From: UBA6265 sp964526965
GTDB taxonomy: Bacteria; Chloroflexota; Chloroflexia; Thermomicrobiales; UBA6265
DNA length: 30,434 bases
Assembly: GCA_964526965.1 (NCBI GenBank)
Contig: CAZGML010000034.1
Coordinates: 1 to 30,434, forward strand
Reading direction: 5' to 3'
Below are positions 22,761 to 30,434 of the stretch, piece by piece. Every line of letters begins with the position of its first letter. Positions within the stretch are counted from its first letter, which is position 1. The notes under the pieces are model-generated. The model had not been told where the DNA came from and made no database searches. It saw nothing but the letters and a program-made list of their open reading frames with translations. The translations under genes and the position numbers were made by a program.

Positions 22761-23939
22761 ATGGGAAGCGTAATTTTGGGAGGAGCACGAACTCCGTTCG
22801 GTCGCATGGGAGGCGGCCTCGCATCGAAAACCTCTGTCGAACTCGGCACCATCGCAGCGAAGGAGGCGCTTGACCGCTCCGGAGTCGGTGCCGAAGACGT
22901 GAAGCACGTCATCATGGGCCATGTGTTGCAGGCAGGTGTTGGCCAAAATCCGGCCCGCCAGGTCTCCATGAGCGTCGGCCTGGACAAGACCGTGACCTCC
23001 GAGACGATCAACCGCGTCTGCGGATCCGGCCTTCGAGCCATCAGCCTGGCAGACATGCAGATCCGTCTTGGCGAGAGCCCGGTCGTACTCGCCGGTGGCA
23101 TGGAGAGCATGAGCAACGCTCCCTATGCGCTGCCAAAGGCACGGGCTGGTTACCGCATGGGCGATGGCACGCTGGTTGACCTGATGGTGCACGATGGCCT
23201 TACCTGCGCTGTGGCGAACGTCCACATGGGTATCCACGGTGGAAACGTCGCCGATGAGGTTGGGGTAAGCCGCGAGGATCAGGACGCATGGGCACTGCGC
23301 TCTCATGAGCGAGCCCTCGCCGCCATCGACAATGGTCACTTTGCTGACGAGATAGTCCCTGTCGAGGTCGTTTCTCGAAAGGCAACCAACGTGGTTGATA
23401 CCGACGAGGCACCACGGCGCGAGACGAACCTGGAAGCACTCGCGAAGCTCAAGCCTGCATTCGATCCCAATACCACGGTGACTGCCGGCAATGCGCCAGG
23501 AGTTAACGACGGCGCCGCTGCGCTCGTTGTAGCAGATGCCGAGTGGGCGAGCGCGAATGGTCACCAGCCTGTGGCAGAGGTGCTCGCATCGGGCCAGGCA
23601 GCGTGGGATGTTCCGTACCTCGCCTATACGCCAGAAATGGCGATCCGAAACGCTCTGGAGAAGGCAAACCTGACTGTTGAGGACGTCGATATCTTTGAAA
23701 TCAACGAGGCGTTTGCCAGTGTCGCGATGATCGCGTCACAGCGTCTTGGTGTTGAGCCAGAGAAAGTAAATGTCAACGGCGGTGCGGTTGCGCTGGGTCA
23801 CCCCATTGGTGCCAGCGGTGCACGACTCGTCCTCACAGCGATTTCCGAACTCAAGCGGCGCGGCGGTGGAATCGCGGCTATCGGTATCTGCTCCGGCGGC
23901 GGTCAGGGCGATGCGATGATCTTGCGGGTTAACGCATGA
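22761..23939 (+). CDS. Thiolase (acetyl-CoA C-acyltransferase)
   Basis: A 392-residue enzyme that cleaves 3-ketoacyl-CoA with CoA, or condenses acetyl-CoA in reverse. The active-site residues are all present: C87 in NRVCGSGL, H347 in GGAVALGHPIGASG, and C377 in GICSGGGQG. GAR-TP-F-G at the N-terminus and the NEAFA motif are standard. I place the start at ATG 22761, since the family begins right before VILGGARTPFG. An in-frame GTG at 22746 would add five residues and has no better ribosome site. The end overlaps the gamma-carbonic-anhydrase-like gene by ATGA. Direction cannot be told from sequence, but the neighbours favour degradation. Confidence 0.94.
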   Translation: MGSVILGGARTPFGRMGGGLASKTSVELGTIAAKEALDRSGVGAEDVKHVIMGHVLQAGVGQNPARQVSMSVGLDKTVTSETINRVCGSGLRAISLADMQIRLGESPVVLAGGMESMSNAPYALPKARAGYRMGDGTLVDLMVHDGLTCAVANVHMGIHGGNVADEVGVSREDQDAWALRSHERALAAIDNGHFADEIVPVEVVSRKATNVVDTDEAPRRETNLEALAKLKPAFDPNTTVTAGNAPGVNDGAAALVVADAEWASANGHQPVAEVLASGQAAWDVPYLAYTPEMAIRNALEKANLTVEDVDIFEINEAFASVAMIASQRLGVEPEKVNVNGGAVALGHPIGASGARLVLTAISELKRRGGGIAAIGICSGGGQGDAMILRVNA

Positions 23940-24511
23940 GTCGCGCCCGTTTCGCCCAACGATTCCCGGGAGCCATCATCCTTCCGTGGGAAGGCACCTG
24001 GCCGACAATAGCGGACGATGCGTTTGTAGCGCCCGGTGCGGTTGTAATTGGCAATGTCACCATTGGCTCAAAGTCGAGCGTCTGGTTCCAGACAGTGGTT
24101 CGTGGCGATATCGCTCCGATCACCATCGGTGAGCGCTCCAGCGTGCAGGATTGCACCGTGGTGCATGTGAACACGGATGCGCCGACAGTTATCGGCGATG
24201 ATGTTACCGTCGGCCACAGTGCGCTTGTGCATGGCACAACCGTTCACGATGGCGTGCTCGTTGGTATGGGCGCGATTCTGATGTCGTACTCCGAGATCGG
24301 TGCTGGTGCTGTGATCGCTGCTGGCGCTCTTATTCCTGAGCGCACTCACGTACCGGAAAACGCGGTCATGGTAGGTATGCCGGCGAAACAGCGAGATGAA
24401 CTGGATGAGCAACAGGCGCAACATTTGGCTGGAATCCCTGGTCGATACGTGCGCGTCAGCCGACAGTACATTGCCGAAATAGCAAATTTGGAGGAAGCCG
24501 ATGAGCATTGA
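23936..24511 (+). CDS. Gamma-carbonic-anhydrase-like hexapeptide-repeat protein
   Basis: A 191-residue left-handed beta-helix protein of the gamma-class carbonic anhydrase superfamily. The predicted zinc ligands are H77, H94 and H99 (VVHVN, VGHSALVHG), with R56, D58 and Q71 in the positions expected near the metal. It forms trimers in this family. Many relatives lack proven anhydrase activity, and the related PaaY acts on CoA thioesters in phenylacetate degradation. Its place between thiolase and enoyl-CoA hydratase, overlapping both, points to a CoA-thioester or pathway-linked role as the alternative. The ATG overlaps the thiolase stop. Confidence 0.9.
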   Translation: MSRARFAQRFPGAIILPWEGTWPTIADDAFVAPGAVVIGNVTIGSKSSVWFQTVVRGDIAPITIGERSSVQDCTVVHVNTDAPTVIGDDVTVGHSALVHGTTVHDGVLVGMGAILMSYSEIGAGAVIAAGALIPERTHVPENAVMVGMPAKQRDELDEQQAQHLAGIPGRYVRVSRQYIAEIANLEEADEH

Positions 24512-25289
24512 TCTCCATGTCGACGGGCCAATTGCAACCGTCACGATAAACAACCCGACAGCAATGAATGCGCTCGATCAGGACCACCTGCGGGACCTGG
24601 TCCAGACGTTCAAGGATCTTGGCCAACGTAACGACGTTCGTGTCGTTTTGCTCACCGGAGCCGGCGACAAGGCGTTCGTGGCGGGAGCGAACATCAAGCA
24701 GATGAGCGTGATGAGCAAATCCGAAGCGCGGGAGTTCGGTGAACTTGGCCACGCGGTTGGTCTTGCTATCGAAGCAACTCCACAGCCGGTTATCGCCGTG
24801 GTTAACGGATTCGCGCTCGGCGGTGGCTGCGAGATCTCACTCGCATGTGACATACGGGTATGCAGCGACAACGCGGTCTTCGCCCAACCAGAAGTGGGGC
24901 TCGGTATCCCCCCGGGGTGGGGTGGTACGCAACGGCTTCCACGTGTTGTCGGTAAAGGAATCGCCAGCGAGCTGATTTTGAGCGGCCGCCGCGTAAAGGC
25001 TGAGGAGGCCCTGCGCATTGGCCTGGTCAATGCCGTCTATGAGCAAGACCAGTTAATGGATAACGCATTGAAGCTGGCGAACTCGATTGCGAAAAACAGC
25101 CCGGCCGCTGTGCAACTGAGCAAACGACTGATGGCAGATATTGAAACATATGGATATGAAGAAGGCCTGAATCGCGAGGGAGAAGCGTTCGCGGAGATGT
25201 TCGAATCACACGACCAACTCGAGGGCATGACTGCCTTTGTCGAGAAACGTGAAGCGGTATTTGAGGACGGAGGAAATGGCGACCAATGA
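24501..25289 (+). CDS. Enoyl-CoA hydratase
   Basis: A 262-residue crotonase-superfamily enzyme that adds water to 2-enoyl-CoA. The oxyanion-hole segment AFVAGANIKQM (about 58-68) and NGFALGGGCEISLACDIR are present. Both catalytic glutamates of true hydratases are kept, E111 and E131 (QPEVGLG), which makes it a hydratase rather than an isomerase or decarboxylase. The ATG at 24501 has GGAGG 8-9 bases upstream, inside the end of the carbonic-anhydrase-like gene. Its stop overlaps the etfB ATG. Confidence 0.93.
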   Translation: MSIDLHVDGPIATVTINNPTAMNALDQDHLRDLVQTFKDLGQRNDVRVVLLTGAGDKAFVAGANIKQMSVMSKSEAREFGELGHAVGLAIEATPQPVIAVVNGFALGGGCEISLACDIRVCSDNAVFAQPEVGLGIPPGWGGTQRLPRVVGKGIASELILSGRRVKAEEALRIGLVNAVYEQDQLMDNALKLANSIAKNSPAAVQLSKRLMADIETYGYEEGLNREGEAFAEMFESHDQLEGMTAFVEKREAVFEDGGNGDQ

Positions 25290-26038
25290 AGATCGCGGTA
25301 CTAATCAAGCACACCGTGGATGTACGAAGTGTGCGTATCAATCCGGAAACGGGTGAACCGTCGCTGGAAGGGAAGCCAGGACTGGATCGCGCCGATCTTC
25401 ACGCAATCAGCGACGCCGTTGACCTGCGTGAGTCTGGCGAGGGCGAGGTCACCGCTGTTGGTGTCGGTCCTGAAGCGATGAAGGATGACCTTGTCACCGC
25501 ACTCGCGACCGGCGTTGATGAGGCTATTCATATCGTCCAGGAAGAAGAATCCGATTCGCTCGCCACTGCCCGCTCCCTTGCCGATGTGCTGCGCGATGGC
25601 AACTTCGATGTGATCATCGCGGGCAAGCTCGCCGAGGATTACGGCGCCGGTCAGGTAGGAATGCAGGTAGCCGAACTGCTCGATATGCCGCACCTGTCGG
25701 GAGTGTTGAGTGCTGAGCAGGATGGCGAAGAACTCAAGGTCGAATACGAGCTTGATGGCTTCCCGGATGAGATCAACCTTCCGACTCCGATCCTGCTCGT
25801 GCAGACTGCCCGTGAGGGTGAGCCAAAGCGCCACTCCTCCCTGCGCGGCATGATGGCCGCCAAGCGCAAGACCATTGATCAACGCGAGCCAGCCGGAGAC
25901 CTTTCGAATCCCTTGCAGTGGACCGCACCCATGGCGGCGCGTCGCGGTGGTGATCGCATTGTGTTGCGAGATGAAGAACCGGAAGAGGCGGCGAAGAAGC
26001 TCGCCGATTGGCTGAAAGAACACCGCCTGGTTGGCTAG
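25286..26038 (+). CDS. etfB: Electron transfer flavoprotein beta subunit
   Basis: A 250-residue AMP/nucleotide-binding subunit of the ETF heterodimer, which accepts electrons from acyl-CoA dehydrogenases. It starts MKIAVLIKHTVDVRSVRINPETGEPSLEG, carries DLHAISDAVDLRESGEGEVTAVGVG, and has the loop ATGVDEAIHI with DVIIAGKLAEDYGAGQVGMQVAELL, all standard for EtfB. The ATG overlaps the enoyl-CoA hydratase stop by ATGA. etfA follows after 13 bases. Confidence 0.95.
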   Translation: MKIAVLIKHTVDVRSVRINPETGEPSLEGKPGLDRADLHAISDAVDLRESGEGEVTAVGVGPEAMKDDLVTALATGVDEAIHIVQEEESDSLATARSLADVLRDGNFDVIIAGKLAEDYGAGQVGMQVAELLDMPHLSGVLSAEQDGEELKVEYELDGFPDEINLPTPILLVQTAREGEPKRHSSLRGMMAAKRKTIDQREPAGDLSNPLQWTAPMAARRGGDRIVLRDEEPEEAAKKLADWLKEHRLVG

Positions 26039-26051
26039 AAAGTAGTTCGTT

Positions 26052-27026
26052 ATGTCTCAGAAGAACGGTGTTCTCATTCTCGGCGAAGTGTTCGCTGGCA
26101 TCATCTCCCCGCATACGCATGAAATGTTCACCGCCGGCAAGGAATTGGCCGAGAAGCTTGGCGAACCGCTCACGCTGGCGATGCTTGGGTCCATGTTCGA
26201 AGAAGCGGAACCGTACCTCGAGTCGCTGGATAAAAACATCAACGTTACCTGGCACGAGGTTGAGGAAGAAGAACCATTCCCATACATGGCCTGGAAAGAC
26301 GTTGCCCAGGGCATTGTCGAGAGCCACCCGTGGCGTGTTGTGATCTCCCCGGGTACGGGAATTGGTGTGGACTGGACTCCGCGCCTGGCAGCCAGATTGG
26401 GCCTGCCACTCGCCAGTTGGGGCACTGGTGTTGATGTGGTCGATAACCGTGTTTCTGTCTCACGCGATGTGCTCGGAGGTCGAGCTGAATCATCTATCAG
26501 CGCTGACCCGGATGCGACATTGATGATTGCACTGGAACCCGGCATGATCGAACCGAGCGACATCGGCTCTGCCGAGGCACTCACCCTGGCAGACGTTTTT
26601 GCCGAATTCGCAGCAGATTCCGATGGAACAGCGGCGGACGCAAGCTCAAGCCGACCGGCGCTCACCGAAGCGGAGCGAGTCGTCTCCGGCGGTCGTGGTC
26701 TCATCGACGAAGAGGGCGTCAAGAAGCTGGAAGCCCTGGCCGACGCGCTCAACGCGGCAGTTGGCGCATCTGGCGCTGCGGTAATTCAGGAGATCCTTCC
26801 GCACGAGCTACAGGTTGGTTCCAGTGGCGTAGTGATTCGTCCAAAGCTCTATATGGCCGTTGGCCTGAGCGGTACGGCGCAGCACACGTATGGCATGAAG
26901 GACGCGCAATTTATCGTCGCGATTAATCAGGACGAAGGCGCGCCGATTTTCCAGATGGCCGATTTCGGAATCGTGGGTGACCTCCATCAGATAGTGCCCG
27001 CCCTTATTGAGGAGCTCAAGGCCTAG
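26052..27026 (+). CDS. etfA: Electron transfer flavoprotein alpha subunit
   Basis: A 324-residue FAD-binding subunit. The N-terminal ETF domain (to about residue 180) is followed by a linker and the C-terminal FAD domain (about 205-320), with VSGGRGLIDEEGVKKLEALADALN, SSGVVIRPKLYMAVGLSGTAQHTYGM and INQDEGAPIFQMADFGIVGDLHQIVP. These are the usual FAD-contacting stretches. With etfB it forms the soluble one- or two-electron carrier. No extra ferredoxin-binding region indicates an electron-bifurcating type. The ribosome site is weak (AGAAAG). Confidence 0.95.
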   Translation: MSQKNGVLILGEVFAGIISPHTHEMFTAGKELAEKLGEPLTLAMLGSMFEEAEPYLESLDKNINVTWHEVEEEEPFPYMAWKDVAQGIVESHPWRVVISPGTGIGVDWTPRLAARLGLPLASWGTGVDVVDNRVSVSRDVLGGRAESSISADPDATLMIALEPGMIEPSDIGSAEALTLADVFAEFAADSDGTAADASSSRPALTEAERVVSGGRGLIDEEGVKKLEALADALNAAVGASGAAVIQEILPHELQVGSSGVVIRPKLYMAVGLSGTAQHTYGMKDAQFIVAINQDEGAPIFQMADFGIVGDLHQIVPALIEELKA

Positions 27027-27029
27027 CCA

Positions 27030-28058
27030 ATGAATCGCGAACATCATGATGTCGTTATCGTCGGCATGGGGCCAGGCGCCGCGGCAATTGCCCGGCGTCT
27101 GGTTCAGGCCGGGTTACACATTGTGATGCTTCCCGGCGCGGGTAGGGCGCGCTTCAAGCATCTTGAGGGCGGTATCGTCGATCCCGCTATCCTGTCCGAT
27201 GCGTTTGGCGATATCTCGTCGGCTCCGCTGACGGCTGTTGGTTCGCATCATGTGTTTCGGCGGGACCAGCTGGAAGATTGGGCGATCCAGCAAATCTCCG
27301 AATCAGTCGAAATCAAGCGTGATTTTGAAGAAGCGCGAACGGTTCCTCATGACACCGGGATGACATCGCTGTTGGACGAATCTGGCGAGCAAAGCCTGAG
27401 TGCCAATGCGATCGTTCTTACAGAGGGCGCGAACCCAAAGATCGGCATCGCCGCCCGGCTGCGAGAAGACTTTCCGCCAGAAGACATGATTCACTTTGGC
27501 CGCACCATGATGCAAGGGATCGAGATCGATGGTCCTCTGACCGGCTCGTGGCGAACGGCCGGCAATATGCCCGCACGATATTATGTGATCCCACAGGCCG
27601 ATGGCGTAAGTGTGAGCGTGTCAGTTCGGATCGAGAACGTCATGCGTTCCGGTCGTGATGCCCGTGCAGTGCTTACCGAATTCCTTGAGAGTTCAAAGGC
27701 CGATGAGATCGGAATCACCGGTGAACATGGTGAAATTGGGATGGAACTCGTGCCGTTGCTTCCGGATCGTGGCAAAGGCATGATTGGTGCGCACAACATC
27801 ATGATCTCGCTGGATGCCAATGGCGTCATTGATGCGAGATCCCTGAGGCGATACGATGCCATGCTCAGCGCCGGCCGCGAAATGGGAGCAATGATAGCGC
27901 GAGAATGGCCTAACCCGGTTGAATGGCAAGAGCTTGGCGTCTCAATGTGGGACGTTTTCACCTCCGGTCGCAGACCGTATCATGATAGTAACAAGACCGG
28001 ATTCATCGAGGATGGATTTGGTGGAAAGCGTGGATGGTTCAGGCGAATCTTTGGCTGA
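27030..28058 (+). CDS. Short, divergent FixC-like FAD-dependent oxidoreductase
   Basis: A 342-residue flavoprotein, shorter than the about 430 residues of FixC/ETF-quinone oxidoreductases. The N-terminal Rossmann motif DVVIVGMGPGAAAIARRL (7-24) binds FAD, but its last Gly is Ala. The second strand ends MLPGAG instead of the acidic residue that normally holds the adenosine ribose. A later ANAIVLTEGANPKIG segment (about 124-138) matches the third nucleotide-binding strand, and LREDFPPEDMIHFGR resembles FixC. No Cys cluster for an iron-sulfur centre and no FixX ferredoxin gene are nearby. It begins 3 bases after etfA with AAGG 8 bases ahead, so it is in the ETF operon and probably takes electrons from ETF. 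Function is inferred. Confidence 0.7.
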   Translation: MNREHHDVVIVGMGPGAAAIARRLVQAGLHIVMLPGAGRARFKHLEGGIVDPAILSDAFGDISSAPLTAVGSHHVFRRDQLEDWAIQQISESVEIKRDFEEARTVPHDTGMTSLLDESGEQSLSANAIVLTEGANPKIGIAARLREDFPPEDMIHFGRTMMQGIEIDGPLTGSWRTAGNMPARYYVIPQADGVSVSVSVRIENVMRSGRDARAVLTEFLESSKADEIGITGEHGEIGMELVPLLPDRGKGMIGAHNIMISLDANGVIDARSLRRYDAMLSAGREMGAMIAREWPNPVEWQELGVSMWDVFTSGRRPYHDSNKTGFIEDGFGGKRGWFRRIFG

Positions 28059-28097
28059 AAGCGAACCTCCTGGAACATTTACGAGAAAGGAATCACC

Positions 28098-29675
28098 ATG
28101 GCAACAACGGAACCCAAGATCACATATATGTCCACACCCGCCGAAATCGAGGCGATGCACGGCAAGTTTGATGCAGCGCTTGAGGAGGTGGAGAAGGAGT
28201 TTGGTCGCGACCTTCCCATGATCATTAACGGCGAAGATCGCATGGGTAGCGAACGATTCGATGTCGTCGCCCCTGCCAAAACCTCAAAGGTACTCGCGAC
28301 ACTCCCGAAGGCGACGAATGCCGAAGTTGATGAAGCGATCGCTGTAGCCGAGGCATACCAGCCGGAGTGGGCCGCCAAAAGCCCCGAAGAGCGCGTTGAG
28401 ATTATTCGTGCCGCGGCCAACAAGATTCGCGAGCGCAAGTTCACGATCAGCGCTGTCATGATCCATGAGGCAGGCAAGAGCCGCACCGAGGCCATCGGCG
28501 AGGTGGAGGAAGGGGCAGACCTTCTCGATTACTATGCTGACGTCTACCTGGAGAACAACGCCTACGTCGTGCAAATGGGCAGTGAAGACCCGCGTGAGCG
28601 CAACAAGTCTGTTGGTCGCCCATATGGCGTCTGGGGCATCATGGCTCCGTTTAACTTCCCGCATGCACTCGCCGCCGGCCCAATCGGAGCTGCACTGGTT
28701 ACGGGTAACACGGTTGTCTTCAAGCCCGCCAGTGCCACGGCGTTGAGTGGATACTTCCTTGCCCGTGCGCTGCTGGATGGCGGTATTCCCGCCCAGGCAC
28801 TGCAGTTCGTGACCGGTGGCGGTGAAGAAGTGGGTGACTATCTCGTGCACCATCCGAACATCGATGGCGTGGTTTTCACCGGCTCCAAGGAGACGGGCAT
28901 GGAGTTGTTCAACAGCTTCAGCACGAAGTACCCCAAGCCGATCATTATCGAAATGGGCGGAAAGAACCCGACGATCGTCACGAAGAATGCAGATCTCGAC
29001 AAGGCCGTTGAGGGGATCGCACGCTCGGCGTTCGGTAACTCGGGTCAAAAGTGCTCCGCTTGTTCCCGTGCATACGTTGATTCAGAGATCTACGATGAGT
29101 TCATGGACAAGCTGGTGAAGCGTACAGGCGAGCTGAACGTCGGTGAGCCGTCCGACAAGGAAACATTCATCGGCCCGGTAATCGACAAGGCTGCTGTGAA
29201 GCGATTCGAGGAAGCCGTCGAAATCGCCAAGAAGGACGGTGGAACCATTCGCTACGGTGGTGAACGGCTGACCGATGGTGACTTTGCCGAAGGCAACTTC
29301 GTGGCTCCTACCATTGTCGACAACCTTCCGCTTGATAGCGATCTCTTCAAGCGAGAGCTCTTCCTGCCGTTCCTCGCAGTGGCGCCAATTGAATCCCTGG
29401 AGCAGGGCGTCGAGGAATCGAACGATGTTGAGTACGGACTCTGCGCCGGCATCTTCAGTGAAGATGAGGATGAGATCAATTACTTCTTCGATAACATCGA
29501 ATCTGGCGTGCTCTATGCTAACCGCGCTGGCGGCTCTACTACGGGTGCGTGGCCGGGAAGCAACGCCTTCAGCGGCTGGAAGGGTAGCGGCTCAACTGGC
29601 AAGGGCGCCCTTGGTGTCTACTACCCGGGTCAGTTCGTTCGCGAGCAGAGCCGAACCGTTGTCATCGACGATTAG
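28098..29675 (+). CDS. Aldehyde dehydrogenase, probable L-glutamate gamma-semialdehyde (P5C) dehydrogenase
   Basis: A 525-residue NAD(P)-dependent aldehyde dehydrogenase. Motifs: WGIMAPFNFPHALAAGP (N186 in the oxyanion hole), VFTGSKETG (cofactor loop), general base Glu285 in IIIEMGGKNP, and catalytic Cys319 in FGNSGQKCSACSR. The GQKCSACSR signature and the long N-terminus with YMSTP... are typical of the P5C dehydrogenase (PruA/RocA) subgroup, which oxidises glutamate semialdehyde to glutamate in proline or arginine catabolism. Proline dehydrogenase is not in the window, so a related aldehyde could be the substrate. The ATG at 28098 has AAAGGA upstream. The gene lies 39 bases after the FixC-like gene and ends in a strong terminator. 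Confidence 0.88.
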   Translation: MATTEPKITYMSTPAEIEAMHGKFDAALEEVEKEFGRDLPMIINGEDRMGSERFDVVAPAKTSKVLATLPKATNAEVDEAIAVAEAYQPEWAAKSPEERVEIIRAAANKIRERKFTISAVMIHEAGKSRTEAIGEVEEGADLLDYYADVYLENNAYVVQMGSEDPRERNKSVGRPYGVWGIMAPFNFPHALAAGPIGAALVTGNTVVFKPASATALSGYFLARALLDGGIPAQALQFVTGGGEEVGDYLVHHPNIDGVVFTGSKETGMELFNSFSTKYPKPIIIEMGGKNPTIVTKNADLDKAVEGIARSAFGNSGQKCSACSRAYVDSEIYDEFMDKLVKRTGELNVGEPSDKETFIGPVIDKAAVKRFEEAVEIAKKDGGTIRYGGERLTDGDFAEGNFVAPTIVDNLPLDSDLFKRELFLPFLAVAPIESLEQGVEESNDVEYGLCAGIFSEDEDEINYFFDNIESGVLYANRAGGSTTGAWPGSNAFSGWKGSGSTGKGALGVYYPGQFVREQSRTVVIDD

Positions 29676-29692
29676 AATCAAGGCCTGAGTTG

Positions 29693-29726
29693 AAACGGGC
29701 CCGGATCACCTGATCCGGGCTCGTTT
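29693..29726. terminator. Strong bidirectional terminator between the catabolic operon and the convergent transporter
   Basis: A perfect 10-bp inner stem GCCCGGATCA (29699-29708) / TGATCCGGGC (29711-29720) with a 2-base CC spacer extends to 16 pairs through AAACGG and TCGTTT, with one G-T pair. T-runs flank both sides, so it can stop transcripts from either direction. Confidence 0.9.
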
Positions 29727-29761
29727 TCGTGTCTATGCGCTCTAATTTCCGCAAGCTGCTA

Positions 29762-30434
29762 TTAGCGCTTGCGGATCCGTTTGATCTTCACCCGACCTGT
29801 ACGGGGCGATCGATCAGGCGTTGGTTTTACGGGCCCGCGCAGCTCGGGTTTCAGGTGGCGACGACGCGGCAGGCGCTTTCTGGCAACCAGAAAAGCCGTA
29901 CTTAAAAACGCGATGAACGCCAGTCCGGCGGCGATCGCGATCGTCATCCTCAGCGAGGTAGCGTCGATCAGGAGCACGCCCAGGATTGGTGTGAGTGCGG
30001 TAAATACAAGTGCGAGATTGAGCACCATATCCACCGCCGGGAATAGCCTGCCATCCTGCAGACGATTCATGGCGTAATGCTGCTCGTTGCGCGAGAAGGT
30101 GTTCTGCGAAAGCCCGATCAGGAAGAAGACCCCGACGAAGAGCCAGGAGACCAGGGCATCACTTTCGAAAGTCGACTCGTACCAACTCGATGTTCCGATG
30201 AACGGGATAGAGACCGCGAGCGTAAGTGCCGCGAAGCGAAGAATAGCGGCGAGTTGAATCGCCTTGCGTGATCCGGGCATCTCGCCGAAAAAGGTCCAAA
30301 TCGCACCGCCGACAAGTTGCGCCAATACCACAGCGAGCATTGCCGCTCCGAGGTACCAAAGATCGAGGCGGAGTTGGGCCAGGCCGAAAATGATCACGAA
30401 CGGATCCGCGAGTGTGGCGAGACCAAAAACCAGG
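29762..30434 (-). CDS. MFS-like transporter, C-terminal part (partial, runs off the right edge)
   Basis: An open frame on the minus strand reaches the window edge, so its N-terminus is missing; 223 residues are visible. It has about five or six hydrophobic segments, with short loops and a GGAIW and RKAI arrangement between two of them (about 50 residues in), resembling the second half of a major facilitator superfamily protein. The tail is strongly basic (RKRLPRRRHLKPELRG and KIKRIRKR), consistent with a cytoplasmic C-terminus. A GTG at 30397 could be read as a start, but the frame is open upstream of it with membrane-like sequence (LVFGLATLADPF), so it is internal. The substrate is unknown. 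Confidence 0.65.
   Translation of the reverse strand, partial: LVFGLATLADPFVIIFGLAQLRLDLWYLGAAMLAVVLAQLVGGAIWTFFGEMPGSRKAIQLAAILRFAALTLAVSIPFIGTSSWYESTFESDALVSWLFVGVFFLIGLSQNTFSRNEQHYAMNRLQDGRLFPAVDMVLNLALVFTALTPILGVLLIDATSLRMTIAIAAGLAFIAFLSTAFLVARKRLPRRRHLKPELRGPVKPTPDRSPRTGRVKIKRIRKR

Noticed and set aside
1..30434. CRISPR array, insertion sequences or rRNA
   Set aside because: No regularly spaced repeats, transposase motifs with terminal inverted repeats, or conserved rRNA segments were seen on either strand.

Overview
The window looks like chromosomal DNA of moderately high GC from a bacterium, most likely Chloroflexota and possibly a Thermomicrobia relative. The placement is inferred from gene content and order: a Ycf45/SpoIIIAA-like R3H ATPase is followed by thymidylate kinase and a DUF970-type cyclic-di-AMP receptor. 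An RND pump lacks periplasmic-adaptor and outer-membrane partners, and GTG and TTG starts are used. No phage, insertion sequence, CRISPR array or rRNA is visible.

Left part (1-7200). The C-terminal tail of a probable RNase J enters from the left edge. A dihydrofolate-reductase-like enzyme follows, then a large RND efflux permease. Three minus-strand tRNA genes are interspersed here: two tRNA-Leu(UAA) and one tRNA-Gly(GCC). Between the second Leu gene and the Gly gene lie two tandem paralogous genes for unrecognised proteins with twin-arginine-like signals. A VTT/DedA-family membrane protein and a convergent hydroxynitrile-lyase-like cupin close the segment. This part reads as accessory.

Middle (7200-21400). 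Housekeeping genes dominate: ftsK, recR, a tandem-GNAT-like protein, the R3H ATPase, tmk, the c-di-AMP receptor homologue and a membrane double zinc ribbon. On the opposite strand an NrtR-like regulator overlaps the start of NAD kinase, forming a two-gene NAD(P) unit. A divergent promoter then precedes tRNA-Gln, glmU, prs, a CBS/CorC-type membrane protein and birA. These genes are tightly packed, several with TAGTG, TAATG or ATGA overlaps, so translational coupling is likely.

Right part (21400-29730). An acyl-CoA catabolic cluster holds acyl-CoA dehydrogenase, thiolase, a gamma-carbonic-anhydrase-like hexapeptide protein, enoyl-CoA hydratase, etfB, etfA, a short divergent FixC-like flavoprotein and a P5C-dehydrogenase-type aldehyde dehydrogenase. 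The logic is oxidation of an acyl-CoA with electrons passed to ETF and probably on to quinone through the FixC-like protein. No 3-hydroxyacyl-CoA dehydrogenase is present. A strong bidirectional terminator ends the cluster, and a partial MFS-like transporter runs off the right edge on the minus strand.

The most unusual signals are these: a second tRNA-Leu(UAA) with discriminator U73 whose 3' end and terminator resemble those of the nearby tRNA-Gly; the paired Tat-type paralogues; the NrtR-like regulator with an eroded Nudix box joined to NAD kinase; and the shortened FixC-like protein after etfBA.
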